Shown here: positions 43,959 to 54,455 of the stretch, piece by piece
Numbering within the stretch: the first letter of the stretch is position 1
Layout: every line of letters starts with the position of its first letter
From: Botryosphaeria dothidea
Lineage: Eukaryota > Ascomycota > Dothideomycetes > Botryosphaeriales > Botryosphaeriaceae
DNA length: 64,000 nucleotides
Assembly: GCA_011503125.2 (NCBI GenBank)
Contig: WWBZ02000011.1
Coordinates: 434,001-498,000 of the forward strand
Direction of reading: 5' to 3'
Program-made: the position numbers and the translations under genes
Notes under the pieces: model-generated
What the model saw: only the letters and a program-made list of their open reading frames with translations
What the model was told of the DNA's origin: nothing
Databases searched by the model: none

Positions 43959-45130
43959 TAGTCGGTGTCACCACAGTCACCGCTGCCGTCCGTCACCTGG
44001 TTTCAGAACATTGTTTGCAAAGCCGATGGTGACACTGATGGTGGTGTGTATCACGCACTGCAGGTGGTGGAGCATATGATCGGACAGACCATACAGGCCA
44101 ACAGACAGACCAACCGCATGGTTAGAGAGCTGGAAGACAAAGTAAAGAATTTGGAGATGCAGTATAAGAATTTTGGGAAGGAAAGTGAGGCTCTTAAGAC
44201 GGAGCTTGAGAAGCAGAGGAAGGAGAGTGAGGCAGGTAGGAAGGAGAGAGAAGCACTCAAGGTGGAGCTTAAGAAGCTTAGGAAGGAGGGAGAGGGAGAC
44301 AAAAAGGAGCTTGAGAAGTTCAGGAAGGAGAGAGAAGAGCTCAGACAGAGTCAAGAGAAGCTGGAGACAGAGAACCAGGAGTTGAGGAGGGATCTCATGG
44401 TGTTGAGCGAGCGCACTGAGATGCTACCCAGGCTTATCGACGATGTGAGAGCTCTCAAGATGGGCTTTAAATGGTCAATGGTGAGTAACTGTTGGGAGGA
44501 ACAGGGTCTGATTGAACCAAGGGTCAACACCGAAAATTTGTTATATAGCTACTATATAAGAGGGACCGGGTCACCTACCCTCTTCCTCCTCATGCCAATC
44601 TACGATGAACTTAACTCCCTATACAAACAACCCATTTGTTCAATAGTAACTTTTAAAGTTTCTTTCTGAAGCGGCATGGCAGCTCACTTCTGCTACAGTC
44701 CGGATCTGCCGAGGATGATGAACGTCACAACGAACGCTTTCGCTTTGAGGAAAGCATGGCGCTAGTCCAAGAAGAACATGATTCCAGACGACACTCGGTT
44801 TCAAGCCTTTCCACTTTTCTTCTGGCAAATCTCAGCTACGATATGGCGGCCAGCAAGAAGACAGACCAAAGAGTGAACGCCTCCGTCTCCTTCCTCATGG
44901 AACGATTTGAAAACGAGAATGACTACAGGATATCACATAACGCGGAAGCTAAGAATCGGTTCCGGAATTATGCAATCATGATTGAGCCTACTCTTCTCTC
45001 GGGGGACGGACAGACTATCCTAAGAATTCAGAGCTCTTTCTGGAAAGGACGTGACCTGCACTGGGCATTGAGTGGTCAGGCATTGGGCGATCTGACCCGG
45101 CTGAGAAGCATGTATTGGAGGGCGGGTTGA
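43959..45130 (+). CDS. Coiled-coil protein, at least two exons, one bounded by inverted repeats
   Basis: Exon A is open from 43959 to 44479 (first in-frame ATG 44076) and encodes about 110 residues of charged coil with a repeated ALKxELEKxRKE motif. At 44480 a GTGAGT donor follows ...KWSM; the acceptor TGCTACAG at 44697 joins in phase 0 to exon B (44698-45130), SGSAEDDERHNERF to LRSMYWRAG. Exon B is open upstream in the same frame only after the acceptor and contains FLLANLSYDMAASKK and RFENENDYRISHNAEAKNRF. The intron (218 bp) contains the whole right inverted repeat. The 5' end is unresolved: acceptors at 43958 (TTTAG) or 43979 (CACAG) suit an upstream exon beyond the left repeat. I know no function; a partner-binding coil is likely. 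Confidence 0.5.
44489..44634 (-). repeat. Right terminal inverted repeat, 146 bp
   Basis: This is the reverse complement of 43796-43941. It lies inside the predicted 44480-44697 intron, starting 9 bp after its donor. Confidence 0.85.
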
Positions 45131-45609
45131 GCACCGGTTTGTGGGAAGCTCTATGCGAGGAATAGCCGACGGATCTTCTGGGGTATGGTGAGAACGGTGG
45201 TTGACTCGTGGGATCTCAAGAATGAGTCCGAATGACTTTGGCGTTTTGGATACCGAACATAATGCGGTCGGATAGGCGGCATCAATTTCTTCCAGCCGGG
45301 GTGGTTTCCATTGATTTCTGGGGATATGGCAGATTGAAGGATGATGGGCCGGAGTTTGAAAAGCTGTAGAAAGTATATCACGCCTCAGAATTAGAGCAAC
45401 CCTGAGTTTGAGCGTTTTCTCAATCATGTCCAATGAAACGATGACACCGGCGTTGGCCCCGACACTGGAGTCGGTCCCGTAGCATATTGCATGTTTCGAT
45501 CTCCGGAGCCCTGTTTGAAATGCGGATCTGCCAGGTAACCCCAAATTTCAAAGACCCTTACCGGTTTCAAATTACCTATACTTTAGAGCTGGGCTGATAC
45601 TTGTTCATC

Positions 45610-45951
45610 ATAGCTTACGAAGTGAGGAGCTACTACCGCGCCCTTTCTGAGACGCATCAGGCCAGCAAGGAACCGGTCTACTTGGCAGCAAAGTACGTGA
45701 TTATGGAGATGAAGAAGCTTTCCCCAGATGTATGTCTAATCTTCACGCTTTTTCATAAAAATTACGAATGCCTGGTCTGACTCGTGACAGGGTAAGGAGA
45801 GCGTTGGGTGGGTCAAATCCGGGGATGGTGAGGAACCACGGCATGTCAATCCACCTGAAGTTCACGGCAACTTTCAGATCGGCACTCCATCTATCTTTGT
45901 TAGGCACAGGTTTTTGGCTTGTAAAGCTTGGCAATCGTAAAAATGTCGTCA
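45610..45951 (+). pseudogene. Remnant exons of an unidentified gene
   Basis: Two exon-like stretches are visible. 45612-45729 follows a CATCATAG acceptor and encodes YEVRSYYRALSETHQASKEP and AAKYVIMEMKKLSPD. 45791-45951 follows a GTATGTCTAAT...GTGACAG intron and encodes GKESVGWVKSGDGEEPRHVN and GNFQIGTPSIFVRHRF before a stop. Phases agree across the intron. No start, upstream exon or domain could be assigned, and the 0.5 kb upstream is full of stops, so this is probably decayed or the 3' part of the coiled-coil gene. Confidence 0.35.
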
Positions 45952-46634
45952 GCGTTGATAATGAAGATGCGTAATTTAAGGTTGCAGTGGTAGAGGCTCA
46001 ACTCTCTTTCGGAGTATAGAACAGAGATCAACTTCCTCTCGTTCACTTCTGGGCACTTTTCAGCACAGTAAGCATGTGAAACCTCGTAATAATTTCCCTA
46101 CTTTCATTCGCGGTCCTAACGCCATGCCAAGCATCAAGAGTATTTTCCATGACATGCCGGGTTTTCCGTCAAATTTTGCTCTGACGGCTCAAACTAACTT
46201 AATAATACTCAGTGGAGTAGAGATTAGGCAGGGGTATCATTGTGCTTACTATTTGTCCGCGTCCGTTATCAGGGTGTCGCCGACATCTGGAATAAATAAA
46301 TAAGAGTAGTGAGAATGGCGGGAGGAAGGCCGGTAGTGAGATGGGTAATACGCGGCGTGGCGCGACCAAGCAAGATCAACACCAAGAGTTTATCATGTAA
46401 TGGGCCTAAAGAGGAAGTCGATGGAGCCATCTCCGCAACATTGATACGTCATTTCTGCGTCAGGCCCTTTGAGAACATGACTCCCACCGGCATCTGTCTG
46501 CACACTGCCCCCTGAAAAGGAATGAAATATGGCCAATTGGTTGGAGAGGAATTCAGTCCAATGGATGAGGAATGGTTTGGAATGAACAGAAGTAGGTTGA
46601 AAGTTTGTTCTTTTCTTCGCTCTTCTGTTATATT

Positions 46635-46763
46635 CAGGGTGGCGTCCGTCCCGTCTCGTCATTCTTAATAAGCATCCGTCATTCGCCGTCACTGCCAATG
46701 ACGGTGAATGACGACAAATGACGGACGAATTTTCTGTGACGAGACGAGACGGACGCCACCCTG
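46635..46763. mobile_element. hAT-type MITE, 129 bp, with 8-bp target-site duplication
   Basis: The element starts CAGGGTGGCGTCCGTC and ends with the exact reverse complement; pairing continues for about 27 bp with one mismatch and then imperfectly through almost the whole length, so it folds into a long hairpin. It is flanked on both sides by GTTATATT (46627-46634 and 46764-46771), an exact 8-bp duplication. CAGGG ends plus 8-bp duplications are the hallmark of hAT elements. There is no coding capacity, so it was moved by a transposase encoded elsewhere. The intact duplication suggests a fairly recent insertion. Confidence 0.9.
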
Positions 46764-47114
46764 GTTATATTGCATGATGCCCGAGGGCGGGGCCCGGCCT
46801 TGATGGAAGTATCTTTCCGGCGGGGAATCAGCTTTAAAACACCATCACCACTTTTCGGACTGGTGCTACCATACAGTCTATTTTTAGGATCCGTATGCCC
46901 AACGGAGGAATTTACTTTCTCACAGGTTTTCTCAACAGAACGAGAGGCCGAGAAGAGGCTGAGAAGCGACTTCAAGGCGCAAAGCCGATATTGTATGCCG
47001 AATCGATCCTTTTAAACACTATAAGTGAATTTTCTGGGCTGAATACTTTAGGATGACCACTGAGGACAGTAATTGAAGGCTTAATGAGCACCAATAGGCC
47101 TTGAGACGCGCAAG

Positions 47115-48026
47115 ATGCTCAAATCATCTTTAGCCAGAGACATCGGGCCTAAACGTTCGAAGCCACCCGTGGCTACAGCTGTGATTCGGCGGCAATGTGG
47201 ATCAGGTCGACAGTTCATGGGCCTTCCAGGGGAGGTATATCTTGAGATCATGGGTTTCCTGAGTCTGTCGAGTCTCATCAGCATGCGGTCAACATGTGGG
47301 TACTGGCAACGCACGGTTAAAGACAAGCGCGACGTGCTTCATAGCACGCGCAGCCGGCTTCTGGTTCTCTTTGAGGAGACGGTCGGCAGCAAGGCGTTCC
47401 CCGAGTACCGGAAGCGCACGGAAATGTATCTCCAGCCATTTGTGCGCGACATGTTCATGGAGCGTTTCAGGGCCGGAGGGAGCAAATCGATGCCGGAAGA
47501 GTTCGAGATGTGGGTCATGGAGTGGCCGTTGTGCGCGGCAATGGTCGACACTTGGCCGGGGACGTACAAGCGTAAAGTGCCCACGCTCGACTGGTGGCCG
47601 GACGATTGGAACCATCTGTGCGAGTACACGAACTCATTTGGGAGGCGGCCAATGAACATTCCATTCCAGCTCACCGAACGAACGGTAAATCAACGACAAT
47701 GGAAAGAGAAAATGCCCTGCCATGCAAAAAATGGTACTGGCTACATCCTCAGAGCCAAGGCAGTCGATGTGTGTTGGCCCTTTGGGCAGGACTACACGGG
47801 GAACAGGTACCTGTTGGTGCTGGATGGAGAAGGGCCACTGAAGGGGTGCGTCGTTCTATGCCTTCCAACTTTCCAGCCACAACTTGAGCCGTACAGGGAG
47901 ATCTACAGCGTTCTTGAGTGTGGCGGCGTACTTGATCTCCCCAGCAGGCACCCGCAAGTCTTCGACGACTGGATAAAGTTCTTGCGCTACAAAATGAGCA
48001 TGCTGGAGGAGTCTTACCGGAGCTAG
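47115..48026 (+). CDS. F-box protein
   Basis: A 303-aa single-exon protein with an F-box at about residues 35-75 (MGLPGEVYLEIMGFLSLSSL, then RSTCGYWQRTV), which would bind Skp1 in an SCF ubiquitin ligase. The rest has no LRR or WD repeats but several Trp-rich blocks (WWPDDWNHLCEY, ILRAKAVDVCWPFGQDY, RYLLVLDGEGPLKG, FDDWIKFLRYKMSMLEESY) that look like a substrate-binding domain common in large expanded fungal F-box families. The substrate is unknown. It borders the relic-rich zone, as rapidly evolving F-box genes often do. Confidence 0.82.
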   Translation: MLKSSLARDIGPKRSKPPVATAVIRRQCGSGRQFMGLPGEVYLEIMGFLSLSSLISMRSTCGYWQRTVKDKRDVLHSTRSRLLVLFEETVGSKAFPEYRKRTEMYLQPFVRDMFMERFRAGGSKSMPEEFEMWVMEWPLCAAMVDTWPGTYKRKVPTLDWWPDDWNHLCEYTNSFGRRPMNIPFQLTERTVNQRQWKEKMPCHAKNGTGYILRAKAVDVCWPFGQDYTGNRYLLVLDGEGPLKGCVVLCLPTFQPQLEPYREIYSVLECGGVLDLPSRHPQVFDDWIKFLRYKMSMLEESYRS

Positions 48027-48421
48027 ATCATTTGAAGTCTCAGCAGATTTAGTACCCGAGATGCGTCGACACGGCTGCTGTTTCTAACGATGTTTTCAGT
48101 GGACAGTCTCGTGTTCCTTGGGCGAGGGTCGGAGGGAGAAGATTGTGATTCGGAAGTACGCGGACGTAGTTTGGTTGCAATGCCGTACCTGCTTTGCTTG
48201 TGGCTCCGTCGCTTGTCGGAAAGCGCAGCCGGCGACGTCACCGCCCCGGGGACTTCACAGCGCAGGGTCATGGGCGGAGCGGTCGGCGACCATCCAATGA
48301 GTGGCCCGCCCTCTCCAATTCGTCCGGCTTCCCTCGCAAAGCCTATTCTTCTCCTCCTTGACGATGCCGTTTGCCTTTGATGCGAAAAAACATGCTATAA
48401 CCAAAAAGCAAACCAAACACC
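48027..48421. other. Intergenic spacer
   Basis: A 0.4-kb spacer. It includes the A-rich leader of the DUF202 gene and no other feature. Confidence 0.5.
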
Positions 48422-49579
48422 ATGACCCACAGCCCCGGCGACGAGCCGACCCGCCCCGGATCCGCGCATCAGCACCAGCAGCGGCAGCATGCCCAATCGT
48501 CGGACGGAACCGCGAGCACGCCATCGCTTCCCGGTCGCAGCTCGCCTCCACAGCCAACAGCAAACGCACGCGCTGTCGCTGCTGCTTCGAGTCTCCCCGC
48601 TTCGTCTTCCGAACGCGTCAATCCTGGGGTCGAGTCCGCCTCTGCCGGTGCTACTGCCGCTCCGAACTCCCCACACAACGATGTCGTAGACAAGAACGGA
48701 GGCAAAAATGCTGCTCGTGCAGCCGACGATGCTCTTCCCACCGCCGCGCACGATGCAGGCGCGGCGCGCGAAGAGGGCACCGCCGGCGACATTGTGCGCG
48801 AGCCTGGCGGCACAGGACTGGTCGAAGACGACGACACGGCGCTCAGCACGGCCAACGACCGCGAAGCCACGGAGCTGGCGACCATGCCGTCACGGGTGGA
48901 CACGGTTTCGACGGTAACGACGGCGACGGACCAGTGCTCGGAGCGGGAGAGGAGGACATGTCAGCTGTCGAGGCAGAGGGTGGGGTGGACGGACGTGATG
49001 CGGAGGTGGTGGCGGCGGAATGTGAGCGTGACTGTGGCCGCGAGTGGGATGAGGGATCACTTGGGTGAGTGTGTATTGGAGCATCTTTTATGGAGAGATG
49101 GGCGTTCGTCTGCTGCTGTGATGTTTGATTGGGGTGCTGATGCTGTTACATTGTAGCTCTCGAACGTACTTTCTTGGGCTACCTGCGCACCTCCATCGCG
49201 CTGTCCATGACAGGCGTCATAATTGCCCAGCTCATGCGTTTTCAGCACGCCCCTAATCCGGATCCTAGGTTCGGTTACTATGTTCTTGGGAAGCCGCTGG
49301 CCGTTGTGTTCATAGTCGCCGCTATCATCGTGGTTGCGCTTGGGGCGATCCGCTTCTGGCGCCAGCAGAATGCAATGGTGCGCGGTAAGGTGCACGCAGG
49401 AGGATGGGAGATCTTGACCATCATGGCAGGGAGTTTATTGGTAAGTCACTCGCCTCGTCATACCTCTGAGATCATATACAGCAAGGCACGGCATTGACTT
49501 GAAGACTTAGTTGACGACAACTGTTTTCGCTTTACTTGTGGGAGTTGCAATCAAGAAAGAGATGGAGGGTGCTTACTGA
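48422..49579 (+). CDS. DUF202 (YidH-like) membrane protein with long disordered N-terminus
   Basis: A 331-aa protein in three exons: 48422-49064, 49157-49440 and 49511-49579. The first 200 residues are Ser/Ala/Pro/Asp-rich and disordered. The DUF202 core straddles intron 1: MRDHLALERTFLGYLRTSIA, with the conserved Arg-Thr before helix 1, then a helix ending IIAQLMRF, helix 2 (LAVVFIVAAIIVVALGAIRF) and, after intron 2, helix 3 (TTVFALLVGVAIKKEME). All splice phases agree and the C-terminus matches the three-helix family. Related fungal proteins act in vacuolar polyphosphate/VTC-like contexts, but no role can be assigned here. Confidence 0.88.
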
Positions 49580-49760
49580 CAGATACCCTTTGGATCCGGA
49601 GTTAAATATCATGACCATTCGAATATAACGGCCAGTGTCAGCTCATCTCAAAGCAAACAATTTCTCCCTCAATGTCGAAGCAGAGCCTTTGTTGTGGCCA
49701 CTTGCCTCCTCTCAAAGCAAACCAATCTCCTTTCCACCTCCAATTTCTTGTTGGATGCAC

Positions 49761-50598
49761 TCACTCCTCCTTTCCATCATCCCACCACTCCATATCCGCC
49801 TTGATACGGTCCAGCACCTCACCAAGCTCCTTGCCCTCCTCGCCCCAGGTCTCCCTATCCGCGCCACGAGCCTTGCCGAGCGCCTTGACGAAACCCTCCA
49901 ACAGTTCGTACATGTCGTGATCGGTATTCTGCTCATTACCAGTCTTGGTCGCCGCCTTGATCTCACGGCTCAACTTCCAAAGGCTATGCACCGTACGCTT
50001 GAGCTCCGTCTCCGCACTCCTCTTAAAACACCCCCCCAACCCTGTCAGCGAAGCCGTCCGTTCGAGTCATAGTGAAGGTGAAGCAACATACCAACATCGC
50101 CCTATCCTTATCCACAACCACGCGCGTAATCAGGTACGCGACGCGCGCGTCCCGGGCTTGGAGAGTCTGCACCTGCTCCTGCACGCGCTTCGCGTACTTC
50201 TCGACGCCCATCGCCAGATCCTGCAGCCGCTCCGTCGTCGCCCGGTGCTCCTGCACCACCTCCTTGTACGTCGGCTCTTGCTTGGCCTTCTGCTTGCGCT
50301 CGGCGCGGCTGAGGGGCTTGGGCGGTGGCTGGGTGGTGGCGGCGGCGGTGTTCTTGGCCGGCGCCTTGGTCTGGCTCGCGTCCTGCTGGTGCGGCGGGGC
50401 TTTGGCGAGGGTGCCGTCGGTGGCGGCTGGCTGGTCGGGTGTCGTCATGGCGGAGGCTGATCGCTTGGACGGGATGGTGGTGTTGGGTGGATGGGGGCGA
50501 GAAGCTGGGGTAGGTTGACGGATGAGGACTTCCTGGACGGCGGCGTTGGCCTCTTGCTGGACCATGGCCTCGAGTTCTGGGGTCAAGGGTTGGGCCAT
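49761..50598 (-). CDS. Coiled-coil protein of unknown function, two exons
   Basis: A 255-aa protein: exon 1 50598-50092 (MAQPLTPELEAMVQQEANA) and exon 2 50021-49761. The first half is Pro/Ala/Thr-rich. From about residue 100 it is helical and charged (LSRAERKQKAKQEPTYKEVV, then YAKRVQEQVQTLQARDARVA) and probably forms a coiled coil that continues after the splice (AETELKRTVHSLWKLSREI). The acceptor TTTTAAG at 50022 keeps phase; the more obvious GACAG at 50042 does not. A TATATAA element lies about 70 bp upstream on the minus strand. No family was recognised. Confidence 0.7.
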
Positions 50599-51080
50599 CT
50601 TCTGCAGGGCGAGGACGCAGTGTGGGGGAAAGGCGGCAGGATAAAAGGGAGCAAAAGAGCCAGACCGGTTTATATATTTGCTCCGTGCCTTGGTGATTGC
50701 TTCGGGTAAATAATAGTGCCGGGTGCCAGCTTGTGCGCTGCTATTGGAAGACTCGTGATGATAGCGGACCCTTCAGGCGTGACGGTCAACAGAATGGTGA
50801 ACGGGTGGAAGTGAAACCCAGCAATCCACTCTGGTAGGATCCACACTTACATGTGACCTTTAGCTAGATGAGCATTACGAAGGCAGTACAAATATCAATC
50901 AGGCATTTACCGGTACAGATGAACGATTAGAGAAGATTAAGCTTAAGTGAACTCTGTTAGAGCGAAGCATGCTGCTCATCCCTATCCACAATAGCTTTCG
51001 ACTCATTGAAGATCTCCTTCATTGCTTCATAGTACCTTGGTATCTCTCTTCTACGCAGCAGCACAATCCTCCTCTGCATT
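50599..51080. other. Intergenic spacer
   Basis: A half-kilobase between two minus-strand genes, the 3' flank of FAN1 and promoter of the coiled-coil gene. Nothing else is visible. Confidence 0.5.
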
Positions 51081-53769
51081 CTACGCCACCGTCCTGACTT
51101 CCTTTGCAACCGCATTACACAACTGCACACTCACCCCTGCCCCCGTCAATACATGAATCCACAGCCTCTGCGTATCGCTCAGCCTATCATTCTCACTCTT
51201 CACCTCCGCAAACATGACCTCGCCCTTTTCAGGATGCCACAAGAACAGATCAGGCACACCTCCGCCGCGTTGTCCGTACTCCTGCGCCATGACCCTGCAC
51301 ACCGTCGCCAGCGCCTCACCATCAAAACATCTTGCAATCTCCAGCAGATCGTCCAGCTCATACGACCAATCCAGACCCACGACGCACGTCTTGCGCTCCG
51401 CATGCGCATCCCGCACCTCCTGCATCAGGCGCGCCGCCTCGCCGTTCGCGATCTGGACGAGCCGGTGGTTGATCTCGGACAGACGGGTGGGGAAGAAGGC
51501 GTCGGTGTGGAGGTCGAGCGGGCAGGTCTGGAAGGGCGTCTGGAAGACGTTGGGCACGTACGTGAAGAGGACGTCGTAGAAGAGGTAGGCGAAGAGCGTG
51601 CGCACGATGCCGCCTTCGCTGTGGTAGCCCTTCCAGCCGCGGGAGCGGAAGTGCGACAGGCACATTTCCTCGACGGAACACTCGCCGTCGCCTTCGCGCT
51701 CGTCAAGCCAGATGGTGCGCTGGATGCCGCGGCGGGTTGGGAAGGGCGAGCTGGTGCGGCGGTTGGTGGTTGAGGAATCACGCTCGATGCGGATGCCTTC
51801 GATGGTGACTTCGATGGGAGCGGCGAGGCGGACGTGGTTGAAGGAGTGTTGGAAGCGTTTGGCGATCTTGAGAGACTTCTCGAGCTTTGTGACACGCTTC
51901 TGGAGGTCATAGTGGAATATTTGGTGGACAAGATGGTCCTGAAGACCTTCTTCGCAGGTTTGCAATGCAACTTGCTTCCAGTGCTTCTTCTGTGCATCTT
52001 CACTCCGCCCTTCCGAAGGCGTCAGAGCTGCCATGTAATGCTCTTCAAGTAATGCCTTACGCTGATACCAGGCACCACGCCGTGATGCGTGAAACAGACG
52101 TTGAGTCAACAATTCTGCTAGTAGTTCGTGTTCACGCTTGTGTTGTTTGAACTTTCCGAGAATGTAAGTAGCCTTGTGTACAATACGAGTGTAGACCCAG
52201 GCTGGGGAGAGCCGCCTTAGATAGGCGCCCTCTCCACTTACATAAATACTGTCTTCTTTGGTTTGCTCATCTTGAAGAAGTGTAAGCCATCGGGGATACA
52301 CTTCTTCAAACAAATCCAATATTCCCTGCAAGTCTTTTGGGGCTGGAGTCCCGTTGAATTCCAGAACGTTATCAACCCGGAATTGCGTCCGAAGCGAAGC
52401 CTCAAACTCAAGCAATAACGTTCTAGACGCGAAGATGTTTGCAGATCGTGAGACAATGTAGTCTGGGAAATTACGCCGTGCTATTCTGGCCAAGATAATG
52501 GTCGTCAAGGACTTCTCAGTCCATTCTGTAGAACGGTAGAAGACCAGGTGCACCCTCTCAAATAGCCTCAGCGCCGGCGACGACAATCTGATGCAAGGGC
52601 CTGTCTCAGCGAGAATCTTTCGGAGCCAATGAGTATCCCGATTTGCGTCTTCCGGCAACGGAGTGTTTTCGCGCGCCGATTCGCTGTCAGTTTCACCGTC
52701 CACCGACTTCATAGAGCTCTCGGTATCGGACCTTTTCAGGCCTACCCATCCCAGACCTGTCTGCTTCTGGCTCGCTTTTCTGAAGGATTTTAGTAGTCCT
52801 TGCTTGTTCTTCCCTTGCACCCTCGCGTCTTTAGCCAATGCCTTAAGCTCATCTAGCTTCAGCAATGATGACGCTTCCTCGAGTGTGGTGATATGGTCAT
52901 CCGATCTGTCCGCGAATGTAAACGAGGAGCCTAGGGTGGTGCCTTCGGGAGGCTCAAGCTCGCCGGGATTGCTCTGGACAGGTGCATTTGACTCGGGCAA
53001 GGGTATTGGTCTTTGGAGGATCTCGATGGCTGCATCCATATCTGATATATCGCTGTGATAGCCTAAAGTATTGATGCGATGCCAGGCTGACGTCTTCCGT
53101 AGGAAAAGGCGGACGTATCTGTTGCGGCCATGAGCTTTCTCCACACAATTTCAGACAGAATTCGTACAGGTATTGCGCCTCATAGTCCAGCGCCCGCCAT
53201 TGAGAGAAGACCTCAACCTCAGCCTCATCGAAGAGGTGCCGCTCTTCCTCAAGGACTGTGTCGAGGGCGAGATTGAACGCATCGACGTATATCGAGCTTC
53301 TCCCTTTAATCCATTTCCCCTCCCTCAGCCGCCCTTCCTGGCTGAGCTTTTCAGTTTCCTCAGCAGCGCGACTGATCTCGTATGCCTCGATAGCCTCTTT
53401 GTCCGTCTCGATGGGCGGTAGGGCGCTTTCGAGGTCGGTCCGAACGGTGGGTTTGGGGGCGTCTGAATCTTCATCATCGCTCTCCGCGTCGGAGTCAGGA
53501 ATCACTCTCGCAGATAGTTTGGGCGAGTCTGGGGCATGAGCGAGGTCCAAGTCATCGTTATCGCTGTCGCGCTTGATGCGCTTCAATGGCCGCTTCTGGG
53601 CATTGTCGTCATAGTTTGTGGAGTTTGGGTGGGGTATTAACGTGGTTTGCTTCTTGCCCAGCATTTGATTGTGCTTGGACGGGCTTTGCTGCTCGAGCAC
53701 CATCCTGTCGCAGATGGTGGCATTGTGGGAAGGGTGAGTCGTGGGGTCAGTCTGGAGCCTTGCCGCCAT
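51081..53769 (-). CDS. FAN1: FAN1-type structure-specific nuclease (VRR-NUC)
   Basis: FAN1 nucleases cleave 5' flaps and act in interstrand crosslink repair. Two exons (53769-53168 and 53118-51081) give about 879 aa. The 49-bp intron (GTACGA...CAACAG) lies inside otherwise open sequence; splicing recreates QYLYVRLFLRK, the conserved start of the FAN1 SAP-side domain, whereas reading through shifts frame. Then come LLKLDELKALAKDARVQGKN (SAP-like), the TPR-like helical middle (RGAWYQRKALLEEHYMAALT) and the C-terminal VRR-NUC domain with VPDLFLWHPEKG and FAEVKSEND supplying the PD...ExK metal site. The N-terminus is disordered; ATGs at 53769 and 53703 are alternatives and no UBZ finger is apparent. 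Confidence 0.9.
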
Positions 53770-54455
53770 CGCGCCAAGACGCACCCTCGCCACAACGCGA
53801 GATCACGTGAAGATAGAAGCACTGATACCTTCTTTCATGCATCACCCTTGTCACCCCCGCTCTTCCGCGCCCCTCTCGATGCTTGAAACGACCATCTCTT
53901 CATCAACGCCTCCATTTTTGATTGTGAATTAACCGCCAGGATGAGCTCCCCGTAGTCTCGAGCCGTCTAGAGCATCATTGCCGCAGGCCGCGCATTGAGC
54001 CCTCACTACTTGCTCTTCCTCACGCGAAACGGCGATGCTGAAGAAATACACGCTGCAAAGCGGGACGAGTTTGTTTTCTCTTTTATGCTCTCATGCCAAT
54101 GACCATCCCCATTGGCCACCCTGCAGCGGTACGGCATGCCAATATTTCTTGAGTCAGCTCTTACCCACACCGCTCCAACTGTCTCAGGATAGCGGTTGTG
54201 CATATGGAAGCTCCGGAACTCCCTCCTATCCACATTTACCTCAATCGTATTCGGCGTCCTTCATCCGCCAGCTAGAATGAATCAGGCAGGTTTTCCTTGC
54301 TTTCTTATAAAGTTTTCCTTTTCTCATTCTAAAGTCTTGATCACCTACACTTGAATTCTTTCTAGTCTACCCCTTCTCGGTCTCTTCTCTATCCTCCACC
54401 CTTTGAGAATAAGAAGAAAGTAGAAAGAGAAAGAGAAACCTCCTTTTCCCCAACC
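53770..54455. other. Divergent promoter region FAN1 / SDR
   Basis: A 0.7-kb divergent region. The part just upstream of the SDR start is purine-rich (AAGAAGAAAGTAGAAAGAG). No gene was found. Confidence 0.5.

Larger units (their letters stand above)
43796..44634. mobile_element. 839-bp element with 146-bp terminal inverted repeats and internal coiled-coil exon
   Basis: The left repeat (43796-43941) and the reverse complement of the right repeat (44489-44634) match over 146 bp with only a few substitutions and no gaps that I can see. Each begins TGGGTTGTTTGTATAGGGAG and ends CCTCCCAACAG. The repeats contain the small palindrome TATATAGTAGCTATATA. Immediate flanks give at most a 3-bp ATT duplication. 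No transposase is encoded; the 547-bp interior codes for a charged coiled coil. It could be a non-autonomous TIR element that captured an exon, or an inverted duplication around an exon. Confidence 0.8.
45131..47114. other. Relic-rich intergenic region
   Basis: Besides the remnant exons and the hAT MITE, this 2-kb stretch has no intact gene. An antisense open frame at 45544-45020 reads partly protein-like but lacks any recognised motif. Confidence 0.4.

Noticed and set aside
50042..50046. GACAG acceptor for the coiled-coil gene intron at 50.05 kb
   Set aside because: It gives the wrong phase. TTTTAAG at 50022 keeps the frame.
53122..53151. 30-bp intron (GTGTGG...AACAG) in FAN1
   Set aside because: It also restores frame but is too short for a fungal intron. 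The 49-bp GTACGA intron gives the better conserved join.
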